DNA of 49,603 bases from Bernardetia sp. (GCA_020630575.1 JAHDBD010000031.1:1-49603), one strand, 5' to 3'; positions 25,316 through 34,600 are shown, counted from the first letter of the stretch. Notes: generated by a model from the sequence alone, not told the origin. Numbers and translations: made by a program.

Positions 25316-26800
25316 TTATTTTGTTTCAATTTCAAAAATTGTATTTCCATTTTCTCCTAAATAATGTTTTAATAATTTTTCGTATACTTTATAGCCATCA
25401 TCTACATTAGTAAAAATGATTATTCCTTGTTTTGTCTTTGGAAAAATGAATGCTATTGTTTGGCAGCCTTTGTCAGCACCACTATGCGCTAAAGCATATT
25501 GATTGTTTGCTAATTCATAAATTTCAAATCCAAGTCCAAAATACTTTCCTTCTTTTGTTTGAATTTGATGTTTAATCATATCATCAAAGACTTTTTGAGT
25601 CAAACCTTCACGATTCATTACACTAGTTAAAAATTTTCCATAGTCTTCAAGTGTAGTCAATAAATTATCAGCAGCATTTGCAGTTGTATTTCTTTCTATT
25701 TCGTAAGCAAGTCCCTCTTTGTTATAACCTATTGCAAATCGTAAACTGTCTGTTTTTTCAGTCCAAAAATAATTGGTATCATTCATTTGTAAAGGAGTAA
25801 AAATCAATTCAGTTGCTAATTCATTAAGAGATTTTTGAAATTTTGCTTCTAAGGCTCTTCTCAAATACTCAAAACCCTCTCCTGAATATTGATATTTTGT
25901 TCCAACTGGAAATTCAAAGTGTAGTTTTCCATCTTTATTATTTCCACGCCAATTTGTAAAACCTGTTTGATGACTCAAAATATGTCTTGTCGTAATTAGC
26001 TTAGAACTTGGGTCATTTGCTACATTTGGGTCAGTCCAATAGTTATAAATAGGCTCATCTAAATCCCATTTTCCCAAACTTACCAACTTCAAAGTTACTA
26101 TTGCTGTAATTGGTTTGGTAAGAGAGGCAACATTAAAAATAGTATTATAAGGTGCTACAACATCTTTTTTGAGTTCTCCAAAGACTTTTATTTGTTGTAG
26201 TTTTCCATCTTTAATAATTCCCAGTCCTAACGTTGGAACTTTGTTTTCTTTTAACCAATTTTCTATTTCAGTATCGCTACCAAACATAGAAGATTGATAG
26301 CTTAAGGAATTTGTGCCTTGATGGTCATAACTCAAACTCTTGTTTAATTTCCAAACTCCATTTTCTAAAAGCCAAACATGGGTAAATTTTGCTGTACCTA
26401 CAAAGGTTTCTTTTTGGTTTGATATTGTTTCATGAAATTTATGATTGCCTGTTTGAATTGCTCCATACAACACATTTTTTTTATAAAGTGGATAAATTTC
26501 AGTGCTTTCTGTTACTAATTCTCTTCTTGATTTATAGGTTGTAGGTGATTTGCATAAGCCATTTCTCAAATTATATATAAAATCGTTTTTGTATGAAATA
26601 CTGTCTTTGTCGTGAAAGAATTCAAATTTTTCACTCAATAAAGTATCAAACTGGTCAATATCACATGTGTTAAAGCCTACATTAAAAAGCAGACTGTCCT
26701 TTAACATAATCGTTTTGTATAAGTCAGAGCTTTTTTCGACTTGTGCCAATACTGAAAAAGTTGTCAGAAAAAGAAAACTAATAATCAGATATTTTTTCAT
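25316..26800 (-). CDS. Exported serine hydrolase: NTF2-like (DUF4440-type) domain fused to a class C beta-lactamase-like domain
   Basis: A 494-residue protein with a signal peptide (about 1-20, ending VLAQ). Residues about 27-160 look like an NTF2/DUF4440 cone-fold domain, with typical HVWLLENGVWKLNKSLSYDH at the end. From about 175 onward is a class C beta-lactamase/DD-peptidase fold. Ser226-x-x-Lys229 (SLTK) is the nucleophile motif, Tyr305 in YSGEGF the second motif, and HSGADKG near the C-terminus the third. Such proteins hydrolyse esters or D-amino-acid peptides; true beta-lactamase activity cannot be assumed. The gene is alone, converging on 24730. Confidence 0.88.
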   Translation of the reverse strand: MKKYLIISFLFLTTFSVLAQVEKSSDLYKTIMLKDSLLFNVGFNTCDIDQFDTLLSEKFEFFHDKDSISYKNDFIYNLRNGLCKSPTTYKSRRELVTESTEIYPLYKKNVLYGAIQTGNHKFHETISNQKETFVGTAKFTHVWLLENGVWKLNKSLSYDHQGTNSLSYQSSMFGSDTEIENWLKENKVPTLGLGIIKDGKLQQIKVFGELKKDVVAPYNTIFNVASLTKPITAIVTLKLVSLGKWDLDEPIYNYWTDPNVANDPSSKLITTRHILSHQTGFTNWRGNNKDGKLHFEFPVGTKYQYSGEGFEYLRRALEAKFQKSLNELATELIFTPLQMNDTNYFWTEKTDSLRFAIGYNKEGLAYEIERNTTANAADNLLTTLEDYGKFLTSVMNREGLTQKVFDDMIKHQIQTKEGKYFGLGFEIYELANNQYALAHSGADKGCQTIAFIFPKTKQGIIIFTNVDDGYKVYEKLLKHYLGENGNTIFEIETK

Positions 26801-26980
26801 GCTATGATTGTTAATTGCACAGTTTGGAACGTTTGAATTTAAGAGTATGGTTGATACTATTATAAGTTTAATACAAAGACAATGTTTTTTTTAATAGATT
26901 GCATCAAAAATGGCTTTTTGAATATTTTTTCTAAAAAAATGAATTGTATGGAATTCTAAAATACATGTTTAGGACAAAGA

Positions 26981-27012
26981 AAACCTAACTCAGTAGCTAA
27001 GTTAGGTTTATT
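26981..27012 (-). terminator. Terminator of the PLP-enzyme gene
   Basis: Arms AAACCTAACT / AGTTAGGTTT around a 9-nt loop, 17 nt past the stop of the minus-strand gene at 27026. Read on that strand, it is followed by TTCTTTG. Confidence 0.75.
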
Positions 27013-27025
27013 TTTAGTTAAATTT

Positions 27026-28900
27026 TTAAATCTGCTCAACAAACTCCAAAAATACTTCCTTATGTTTTTCTAAATCCATATTTGCAGAAAGCGATACACG
27101 AGCAATATAATCTTTGTCAGATTCTTTGGTTGTTCCTTGTGTAGAAGTCGCAGGAATTGTCCAATAACAACCCTTTAATTGTCCATAACTCACACAATAT
27201 TTACTTTCATTTGGAATCTGAGTAATCATCATAGTGATTAATTTATGATTCAACGCTCTTTTATATGCTTCTTTTTCTACTGCTGTATTTCCTTTTGTAG
27301 GAAGGTCTAATGAAAAAACAGAGGGAGTAAAACCTTGCTGCGCCAATTCTTCTGAAACAAAATTGATTTTTGCTGTTGGTAAAACTTCTTTTATAAAATT
27401 GACAAATTTACGTGTATTTTTATAAGCATCTTCAATTCGTTGATTCATAGACGGTAACTGTTCTGCCAAAATTTCCATTTGCAAATTGGTTGCTTCGTTG
27501 TCGCAAAGAATGATGTTTGTTTCTATTTTGTCCATCAAATAGGCAGCTTTTTCATTGGCTACACAATAACCTGCTGTAACTTTTCCACCACTTGGAAATT
27601 TTGAGCCACTTACATAGGAAATAGTTTTGATAGTTGATAAAATTTCATTTTTGCCTAAAAAATTTACATTCGGACAAAAAGTTTGGTCTAAAATAAAAAC
27701 AGGTTCGATGGCTGGCTGACCATTTGGAGTTTGGCGTTTTTTGCTCAATGCTTTTTCCAATTCTTTAAGGTCTGGCACTTCCACTCTTGGGTTGGTCGGA
27801 ATTTCGGCAATGATATACGGAACAGCATCTAATTCGGCTACTTTTGCCAAAACTTTTTCAGTGCTTTGTACCATATCATTATCGCCATCAACTGGCAAAT
27901 CCATTATTTCTACATTATCCAAACACGCAGCCACCCTTCTAGCTTGGTCGTTTGTGCCACCGTAACAATTTGGAGGCACAAGAAATTTAATCGCTTTTCC
28001 TTTGTGATTTTCTAGTGCGTCTTGAATTACGCCCATCATAATCGCATATTGAACTGACAAACCACTAGAACCAACAACAGCTTTCGAATCAGAATAAGTA
28101 ATTTTTTTGATTGAAGCTAAAACAGATTCTTTATTTTTTTGAGTATCAAAATTTTTAGGTTCAAAACTCTTATTTTCAGTCAAAATATGCAAAGCCGTCA
28201 AAGAATCGGCTGGAGTCATAGCAATCGTTTCTCTTCTTCTGACGTGCTGAATTTCTGAAATATAACTTTCGTTTTCTTTGCCGTTTACAAACAAAATACT
28301 TCCCAAATTATCGTGAATATTTAAAAAGAAATCAATGTTTGAAGCAAGGTTAGCTTTTTCAATTTCATTTTTTTGTGAAAGATAAATTGTACTTCCCTCA
28401 AATTTCTCAATTTCTTCTATCTTATCAACTTTCTTTAAATCAAATTTATAACCATAAACATTTCTAATAATATCAGCATCAAAAAAGGCTGGTAATTCGC
28501 CACTATAAACGATTTGAGTAGCTTTATTTTGTAATAAGTTTTTTCTCAAAACTGCTAAAATAGGAGTTGTTCTTGATGAAAAACTAATTATATTTTCTGA
28601 TTTTAGGTTATTCAATTTAGCGATTGCCCACTCTAAAACAGAAGACAACGGATGACCCAAACGAATATAATCGTAAGCAGTAGGCAGCTCTGTCAAAGCC
28701 GATTTTTCAGCGTTATGAGTTGCAAATAAGATTTCAAATTGCTCTAAAAACTCTGTTTTTGCTCGTTCTTCATTATAAATATCTAGTCTGTGAGTGGTCA
28801 GTCTCAACCAATCGCTTGGCATATTTTCTAATACTTCTGTAATATATTCAAGTAGGTTGCCTTTTTCAATAATTTCAGGCTTCAAATCATTCTGAATCAT
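27026..28900 (-). CDS. Cys/Met-metabolism PLP-dependent enzyme with a long N-terminal extension
   Basis: A 624-residue protein. The C-terminal ~370 residues match the cystathionine gamma-synthase / gamma-lyase family of fold-type I PLP enzymes. Visible are PPNCYGGTNDQARR, EIPTNPRVEVPDL, an aspartate in FILDQTFCPN that would contact the PLP ring, and Lys434 in SGSKFPSGGK as the probable Schiff-base lysine. The first ~250 residues are not part of normal 380-400-residue members. They include YIRLGHPLSSVLEWAIA, typical of the start of this fold, but then diverge, so the extension may be a degenerate second PLP-fold lobe. The role is probably sulfur amino-acid metabolism, but the exact reaction is unknown. 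It has its own terminator and a candidate promoter. Confidence 0.85.
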   Translation of the reverse strand: MIQNDLKPEIIEKGNLLEYITEVLENMPSDWLRLTTHRLDIYNEERAKTEFLEQFEILFATHNAEKSALTELPTAYDYIRLGHPLSSVLEWAIAKLNNLKSENIISFSSRTTPILAVLRKNLLQNKATQIVYSGELPAFFDADIIRNVYGYKFDLKKVDKIEEIEKFEGSTIYLSQKNEIEKANLASNIDFFLNIHDNLGSILFVNGKENESYISEIQHVRRRETIAMTPADSLTALHILTENKSFEPKNFDTQKNKESVLASIKKITYSDSKAVVGSSGLSVQYAIMMGVIQDALENHKGKAIKFLVPPNCYGGTNDQARRVAACLDNVEIMDLPVDGDNDMVQSTEKVLAKVAELDAVPYIIAEIPTNPRVEVPDLKELEKALSKKRQTPNGQPAIEPVFILDQTFCPNVNFLGKNEILSTIKTISYVSGSKFPSGGKVTAGYCVANEKAAYLMDKIETNIILCDNEATNLQMEILAEQLPSMNQRIEDAYKNTRKFVNFIKEVLPTAKINFVSEELAQQGFTPSVFSLDLPTKGNTAVEKEAYKRALNHKLITMMITQIPNESKYCVSYGQLKGCYWTIPATSTQGTTKESDKDYIARVSLSANMDLEKHKEVFLEFVEQI

Positions 28901-28950
28901 AACTGAGTGTGTTTTTTGGTTATTTTTTTATTTGTTGTAACGAATAAACA

Positions 28951-28958
28951 CAAAGATA
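28951..28958 (-). promoter_or_regulatory. Candidate -7 box for the PLP-enzyme gene
   Basis: TATCTTTG on the minus strand, identical to the TonB-receptor -7 box, 51 nt upstream of the ATG at 28900. The -33 element is not clear. Confidence 0.35.
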
Positions 28959-29127
28959 CGATATTGGTTTGTTTTCTCTATTTTGAATCTATTTTCTGGA
29001 TATTAAAGGACTTAAAAGTAAATGCTTCTGAAAATATAATTCACAAATTTTTATTTTCAAATTAAACCTTTTTAAAATTTTCAACTCTAAGGCGTAATGT
29101 TTTTCACAAACTTAAACTTTAGAAATA

Positions 29128-30933
29128 ATGAAAATTAAATTTATTAGACTGGTAGGAGTTATCACATTCCTTTTTGTAACTACTTTTTCTTTTGCACAAG
29201 TACTAACACAATGGAGTGCAGATGGATTTGTCAAAATTGAAAATGGGTCAGGTGGTTTGGAAGCAAACTTAGATGCTGGAGATAGATTTGGTCGTGATCA
29301 TGACCAAGCAGGAGATGTTAATGGAGATGGGACAATCGACCTTATAGTTGGGGCTCGTTCTGATGATGATGGAGCAACTGATGCAGGAGCTGTTTATATT
29401 CTTTTTATGAACAATGATGGAACAGTTCAATCCAATCAAAAAATTTCTGCGTTGGAAGGTGGGTTTTCAGATGCTTTACTTGAAAATAACTTTTTTGGAT
29501 ATGGAGTAGCAGGAATTGGCGATTATGATAATGATGGAATCCCAGATATAGCTGTTTCAGCACCAGCATCAACTAATAGCGCATTATATATTATTCATCT
29601 GAACAGGAATGGAACAGTAAAAGATTTTGTCAAAAATAATGGCATTACTGCTTTTGGTTTGTCTGCTGTTGGAGATTTGAATAATGATGGTAGAATTGAT
29701 TTAGTAGCTTGTGATCCTAGTTCAGATGTTGGTGGAAATAATATTGGAGCAATAAGTATTCTTTTTCTAAATAATAATTCACAGGTACAACCTAATCAAA
29801 CTGTATTGATAAACCCTCAAAGTGGAGGTTTAGGTGCTGGATTAGTTGCAGGAGATGAGTTTGGAGGAAGAGAAGTGGCTATGCTTGGAGATATAGATGG
29901 TGACGGAACAAAAGAAATGGCTGTCGGTGCTTTTAAGTCTGATGGTGGAAAGGGAGCTATTTGGATTTTATCATTAGATAATACGACTTTTAATGTCGTT
30001 TCAAAACTCAAAATTACAGAAGGACTTAATGGATTTAATGATGTTCTAACAACTGGAGCTAATCCAAATGGTTCAGAGGGTGCAAATTTTGGTCATGCTT
30101 TGTGTCAAGTGGGAGATTTGAATGGAGATGGAATCCCTGATTTGATGACTGGAGCTAATCAACAAAATGAAGGTGACGGGTATATTTTATACTTGAATGC
30201 TGATAAAACAGTAAAAACTTATACCAAACTAAATAATACAAATGGTGGTTTTGGTTTGGCATTAGGTACAGAAGATAGGTTTTCACGTTCTATTTCTTTT
30301 GTTGGAGATTTGAGAGGAGATGGAACGATAGCTGTAAATTATGGAGGAGGAGTTAGTGTTGGTGGTTCTGGTGCTTTGTATCTGTTGTTTTTCAAACCTT
30401 GTAGTTTTATTCAAGAAGAAGGGTTTAATCATTGGAACGAAGGAACTACATTATTTACAAATTGGAATCACGCATCACAAGCACTAACAAGCGAACCCCT
30501 AACATTAGAACAATGTGTATTTAAAGCATTTGAAACAGATGCAGCCTATATGACTTATAATTTCAATGATGGAAGATGTATTTGTAAAGATGAAACGGCA
30601 GTTTTGACAACAAGTACAGAATTGAGTACAGCATTTTCAAATGAATGTTATAGTGGAACGGTAGTAACCAGTACAGACGACTTAACGATTGATAATCAAG
30701 CTATTGTTTATCCTAACCCAACTAATTCTGAACTGATTTTAAAGGTTAATCAAAATCTATTTACTGAGCAGGATAGAGTACAACTTTTTTCAAGCATTGG
30801 TAAACAGCTTTATTCTTCAACTATAAACTCACAAGAAACTCTAATTGATTTATCAAATTACTCAAAAGGATTATATATTCTGATTACAAGTATTAATGGA
30901 AAAGCAAAAACATTCAAAATTGTGAAAGAATAA
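29128..30933 (+). CDS. Secreted FG-GAP repeat protein with type IX secretion sorting domain
   Basis: A 601-residue exported protein. A signal peptide (about 1-24, FSFAQ) is followed by six FG-GAP/integrin-alpha-like repeats (about 40-410). Each has a calcium-loop sequence such as DVNGDGTIDL, DYDNDGIPDI, DLNNDGRIDL, DIDGDGTKEM or DLNGDGIPDL; the last, DLRGDGTIAV, is degenerate. A Cys-containing module (about 425-515; Cys at KPCSF, EQCVF, GRCICKD, NECYS) may be a small disulfide-bonded ligand-binding domain. The last ~75 residues form a type IX secretion sorting domain (IVYPNPTNSELILKV ... KGLYILITSINGKAKTFKIVKE). It is predicted to be a cell-surface or secreted adhesion-like protein. The YHYH lipoprotein follows after 100 bp. 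Confidence 0.9.
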   Translation: MKIKFIRLVGVITFLFVTTFSFAQVLTQWSADGFVKIENGSGGLEANLDAGDRFGRDHDQAGDVNGDGTIDLIVGARSDDDGATDAGAVYILFMNNDGTVQSNQKISALEGGFSDALLENNFFGYGVAGIGDYDNDGIPDIAVSAPASTNSALYIIHLNRNGTVKDFVKNNGITAFGLSAVGDLNNDGRIDLVACDPSSDVGGNNIGAISILFLNNNSQVQPNQTVLINPQSGGLGAGLVAGDEFGGREVAMLGDIDGDGTKEMAVGAFKSDGGKGAIWILSLDNTTFNVVSKLKITEGLNGFNDVLTTGANPNGSEGANFGHALCQVGDLNGDGIPDLMTGANQQNEGDGYILYLNADKTVKTYTKLNNTNGGFGLALGTEDRFSRSISFVGDLRGDGTIAVNYGGGVSVGGSGALYLLFFKPCSFIQEEGFNHWNEGTTLFTNWNHASQALTSEPLTLEQCVFKAFETDAAYMTYNFNDGRCICKDETAVLTTSTELSTAFSNECYSGTVVTSTDDLTIDNQAIVYPNPTNSELILKVNQNLFTEQDRVQLFSSIGKQLYSSTINSQETLIDLSNYSKGLYILITSINGKAKTFKIVKE

Positions 30934-31033
30934 AAAAAGTTTTCACTATGACCGAAGGTTTTTTCAAAAAGTGAAGTCTAAACAAACAAACCCTTCCGAA
31001 TAATAATTATTCAACCCTAAACTGAAAATAAAA

Positions 31034-31795
31034 ATGAAAAAAGTAAAATTATCAATCTTTGCAATAAGTCTGTTGGCTTTAAGTGTTACTATGTATTCTT
31101 GTAAGGATAGTGATGACGATGAAACAACTACACCAAAAGAAAGTGTTTCAATAACAAGCGTCGTGGAATCAAAATACAAAAGTGGTGTAACAATTTCTAC
31201 GAGTGGAGAAAGCATTGTAATAAAATCAAATGGAACACCTGACCACGTTACTCCTTACTGGGGAGAGGGAGAGGAGTTATACGAAGCACCACTAGATGGA
31301 TATACAACAAATCCAGGGAGAATTCGTGAAAATAGTTTTTCGATGACTATTCCTGTCAGTCCAGCATCAGCTGCGATGAAAGAAGAAACTACTTTAGGAC
31401 CAATAGGTATGGCTCTAAATGGAGTGCCTATTTACAATGACCGTGAAGGAGGAAATGTACCATTAGATGCAATGATTTTGACTTCTTTTGATAGAGGTGG
31501 CGCACATGTAGGACCAGGTGGTTATCATTATCACATAAGTGGAGATTTTACTACAAAAGACGATGCAAATTTAGTAGGTTTTTTGAGAGATGGCTTTCCT
31601 ATTTATGGAAGACAAGATATGGACGGAAGCTACCCAACTAATTTGGACATTTATGGTGGACATACTTTGGCTACGGCAGATTTCCCAGATGGCATTTATC
31701 ATTATCATTGTTCGAATGTAAATTACCTAAATATGGGAGTTTATGTGTTAAAAGAAGGTAGTTATTACGGAACAAAAGGAACATTTACAGAGTAA
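31034..31795 (+). CDS. YHYH domain lipoprotein
   Basis: A 253-residue lipoprotein (Cys23 in TMYSCKDSDDDE). Two YHYH motifs are present, GGYHYHISG near residue 162 and GIYHYHCSN near 222. Between them are FLRDGFPIYGRQDMDGSYP and the GVPIYNDRE stretch that define the YHYH family. The paired Tyr-His motifs look suited to binding a metal, but the biochemical role of the family is not established. It is followed by a MORN lipoprotein and a SCO copper chaperone in the same direction, which hints at copper or redox handling in the cell envelope (inference from context). Confidence 0.88.
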   Translation: MKKVKLSIFAISLLALSVTMYSCKDSDDDETTTPKESVSITSVVESKYKSGVTISTSGESIVIKSNGTPDHVTPYWGEGEELYEAPLDGYTTNPGRIRENSFSMTIPVSPASAAMKEETTLGPIGMALNGVPIYNDREGGNVPLDAMILTSFDRGGAHVGPGGYHYHISGDFTTKDDANLVGFLRDGFPIYGRQDMDGSYPTNLDIYGGHTLATADFPDGIYHYHCSNVNYLNMGVYVLKEGSYYGTKGTFTE

Positions 31796-31810
31796 ATTAT
31801 TTGTTTTATT

Positions 31811-31848
31811 TGTTGCTTTATCTTATCAAAATAAAAGGTAAAGCAACA
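31811..31848 (+). other. Intergenic hairpin between YHYH and MORN genes
   Basis: Ten-bp perfect arms TGTTGCTTTA / TAAAGCAACA with an 18-nt loop and no T tract after them. It is therefore more like an mRNA-processing or stabilising hairpin than a terminator. It may allow partial read-through to the downstream pair. Confidence 0.5.
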
Positions 31849-31889
31849 GATGAAATTATTAGAAATAGTCTGAAACAGAAAATGACAAG

Positions 31890-32522
31890 ATGAATCAAAT
31901 TATAAAAATGAAATATTTACTTTCTAAGTTTGCGATTTTTATTTGCTGCTTTAGTTTACTGGGCTGTTCCCAAAAAAAAGAGAAGGTAGTGAGTAATATT
32001 TTTGAAAAAGTAGATGTTTCGCAAATTCCAGACACAACCATTTTTCAAAATGATAGTACACTAAAATTAATAAATGGAGTTTATTATCTTCTTGAAAAAC
32101 CTTATTCAGGATTTATTAAAGAACTTTATAACAATGATACTTTAAAAAGTATTGGTTCTTATTTTCAAGGAAGGCAACACGGAACAACCAAAACATTTTT
32201 TGATAATGGAAAACTAAGAAATGAACGAAATTATCGAAATGGAATTGGTTATGGCAGACACTTTGGATTTTGGGAAAATGGAAATATGAAATTTGATTTT
32301 GTGTATTACAATGACAAAAGAGAAGGGCTACAAAAAAAATGGTATGAGAGTGGAAATCCGTATTATGCTTTAAATTTTACCAATGACCGTGAAAATGGTA
32401 TGCAAAAAGCATGGCGTGAAAACGGCAAATCGTATATTAATTATGAAGTAAAAGATGGCATAAAATACGGACTCCAAAAATCTGCGCTATGTTATACTCT
32501 AAAAGACGAAAAAATAAAATGA
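31890..32522 (+). CDS. MORN-repeat lipoprotein (YwqK-like)
   Basis: A 210-residue lipoprotein: lipobox LLGC at Cys26, counted from the ATG at 31890. An ATG six codons later (31908) would give a tidier signal peptide. The mature part contains about five MORN-type repeats of the FxNGKLRxxxxYRNGxxxG form (residues about 85-200). Proteins like this are often labelled YwqK-family antitoxins, but nothing here supports a toxin-antitoxin role. They are simply surface-exposed repeat proteins. The gene overlaps the next one by four bases (ATGA), so translation of the SCO gene is probably coupled to it. Confidence 0.82.
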   Translation: MNQIIKMKYLLSKFAIFICCFSLLGCSQKKEKVVSNIFEKVDVSQIPDTTIFQNDSTLKLINGVYYLLEKPYSGFIKELYNNDTLKSIGSYFQGRQHGTTKTFFDNGKLRNERNYRNGIGYGRHFGFWENGNMKFDFVYYNDKREGLQKKWYESGNPYYALNFTNDRENGMQKAWRENGKSYINYEVKDGIKYGLQKSALCYTLKDEKIK

Positions 32523-33139
32523 AAAAATATTCTTATCTCCTTGTATTTTTACTGCTGCTATCTTGTACTGATGATACAAGAAAATTGCCTTATTACGATA
32601 CACCTGATTTTACACCAAAATGGGAAATGACTGACGCAAATACATTTCATAAAATCAGACCCTTCAAACTTATCAATCAAGAAAATGAAGTTTTTACAGA
32701 AAAAGACATAGAAGGTAAAATTTGTGTTACTGATTTTTTCTTTACCTCTTGCCCTGGGATTTGTCTTAGAATGACAAATAATATGTCCAAAATTCAAGAA
32801 GAATTTATTGACGATGATGAAATTCTTTTGTTATCTCACAGCGTAACACCAGATACAGATAGCGTTACAGTTTTAAAACAATACGCTAAAGACAAAGAAA
32901 TTGATTTTAAAAAGTGGAAACTTCTGACAGGCGATAAAGATGAAATCTATGACTTGGGTCGTCAATTTTACTTTGTTGAAGAAGATGAAGGAATAGAAAA
33001 AGATGATGATATTTTTTTACATACAGAAAATTTTGTCCTTATAGATAAAAACAGACATATTCGTGGTATTTATAATGGACTTGATCCAAATAGCATTCAA
33101 AGTCTGATTAAAGATATTAAAGCATTGAAAAATGAATAA
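32519..33139 (+). CDS. SCO1/SenC family copper chaperone lipoprotein
   Basis: A thioredoxin-fold copper-binding protein that helps assemble the CuA centre of cytochrome oxidase or protects against copper/redox stress. It has 206 residues from the ATG at 32519. This start gives a lipoprotein signal (LLLLSC, Cys16) and an ATGA overlap with the preceding gene. A start ten codons upstream would put charged residues before the signal. The copper ligands Cys78 and Cys82 (SCPGICLRM) and His168 (FLHTENF) are all present. It is the last gene of the YHYH-MORN-SCO cluster and converges on the adenosine deaminase gene, 15 bp away. Confidence 0.92.
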   Translation: MKKYSYLLVFLLLLSCTDDTRKLPYYDTPDFTPKWEMTDANTFHKIRPFKLINQENEVFTEKDIEGKICVTDFFFTSCPGICLRMTNNMSKIQEEFIDDDEILLLSHSVTPDTDSVTVLKQYAKDKEIDFKKWKLLTGDKDEIYDLGRQFYFVEEDEGIEKDDDIFLHTENFVLIDKNRHIRGIYNGLDPNSIQSLIKDIKALKNE

Positions 33140-33154
33140 ATATATAGAAAGCAT

Positions 33155-34600
33155 CTAAAACCCCACTTCAAACTCCAAAAAACGATCCTCTAAATCCTTC
33201 TTTATTTTTTCCTTTTCTGATTGAGTTAGAAATGAATAATTGATGCTATTAAAAACCATTTTTTTGATGTCTTGATACTTTATGGAAGGATAATCTCTTG
33301 TTAGTATCAAAAATTGCTGTGTCAAATCTGTTCGGAGGACACCTGCATCGTCTGTCGAAATTACTATGGGTACATTATACGCCTTGTATAAAAGTATTGG
33401 ATGTTTATTTCCACTCACACCCAAAATAAAATCATTACTAGAAAAACTAATTTCTACTGCGATTTCATTTTGTGCCATATAGGACAACAATTCTTCTGAT
33501 TTTTTCTCATAAGCGATATCGACACCGTGTCCGATTCGCTTTGCTTCTGCAATAAATACAGCGTCATTGATATGATACGTCAAATCTTCTGGTTTTACTA
33601 ATCCTAGGGTAAGTTCGCCTGCGTGCATGGCAGTTTTTACGTTTGGATATACCGATTTAAAATACTTGAAAAGCTGCATGTGTAACCAATAATCTCTCAT
33701 AGATACAGCATTATTTTCTGGTGCGACAATATTTACACCCACTATCAAATCCGATGTACTGGCAGAATGAAAAGCGATTAAGAAAGATTTGAAGGTAGTA
33801 ACTGGGTCAAACAAACGTATAAAATAGTTTTGATAACGCATCGTAAATGTATCGTCATCTATTTTATTTTCAGTATGCAGTTTTTGGATAAGCTGATTAT
33901 GTGCTTCTACTTTTGAGAGAAAAACAGCATTTTCTACTTTTGTGTAGTAGTTGTAAAGTTCGTCTAGTTTTTTTTGTATCGAATTATCTTTGGTTTCTTG
34001 TAAAGCTAATAATTGAGTAGCAAACTCATTATCCTTTTCAAACTTATCATAAAAACCTGTGCTTTTAAACATCGTTTCGATATAACTCACATTTTCAGAA
34101 ATAGCTCTATTTTTTATTTCTCTAAGACCTTCATTATAGGTTGCTTTTGCTGGAATACTGAACCTTTCGAAGGTAGAAAAAAAGTGTTCATCACTTGGAT
34201 TAGACATGTAATTAAAATAAAGTTTAGACCAAGATTCTATTATTTTGATTCTTATATCTGACCAATATCCATCTTCTTTGAGTGAATTAACCGTCGACCA
34301 TTCGCTTCTTTCATTTCTAGGTGCTTGGTCATAAGCAATAGCATACGAGTTTCTATTAATCCATAAATTATTCTTTTCAATGTATTCCAAATACGTTTCA
34401 GCGTAAACCGAACCACTATAATGATGATGCAAATCTGCTCCCTTTGGAAGTTTAGCAAAAAATTGTCTCAAACGAGCTTCATCATTTCTAATGCTATCCA
34501 AATAGGTATCAATTCGTTGTACTGTTTCTTGATTGGTGTCTTGTGCAAAACTAAATTGAACAATAAAAAAAAGTAGAAATAGGATTAGCGAATGTTTCAT
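33155..34600 (-). CDS. Exported adenosine deaminase-like protein
   Basis: A 481-residue amidohydrolase. The start at 34600 places a signal peptide (MKHSLILFLLFF..FSFAQ) at the N-terminus; the longer frame adds 34 unlikely residues. Catalytic motifs of adenosine deaminases are intact: DLHHHYSGS near residue 57 (metal-binding His-x-His), MHAGE, RIGHGVDIA, SSNDFILGV and STDDAG. The secretion signal and ~480-residue length resemble extracellular ADGF/CECR1-type deaminases more than the ~340-residue cytoplasmic enzyme. It is predicted to deaminate adenosine outside the cytoplasm so that inosine can be salvaged. Confidence 0.88.
   Translation of the reverse strand: MKHSLILFLLFFIVQFSFAQDTNQETVQRIDTYLDSIRNDEARLRQFFAKLPKGADLHHHYSGSVYAETYLEYIEKNNLWINRNSYAIAYDQAPRNERSEWSTVNSLKEDGYWSDIRIKIIESWSKLYFNYMSNPSDEHFFSTFERFSIPAKATYNEGLREIKNRAISENVSYIETMFKSTGFYDKFEKDNEFATQLLALQETKDNSIQKKLDELYNYYTKVENAVFLSKVEAHNQLIQKLHTENKIDDDTFTMRYQNYFIRLFDPVTTFKSFLIAFHSASTSDLIVGVNIVAPENNAVSMRDYWLHMQLFKYFKSVYPNVKTAMHAGELTLGLVKPEDLTYHINDAVFIAEAKRIGHGVDIAYEKKSEELLSYMAQNEIAVEISFSSNDFILGVSGNKHPILLYKAYNVPIVISTDDAGVLRTDLTQQFLILTRDYPSIKYQDIKKMVFNSINYSFLTQSEKEKIKKDLEDRFLEFEVGF

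Noticed and set aside
31890..32522. Label of YwqK-family antitoxin for the MORN protein
   Set aside because: It is an exported lipoprotein with no toxin gene beside it; only the MORN repeats are supported.
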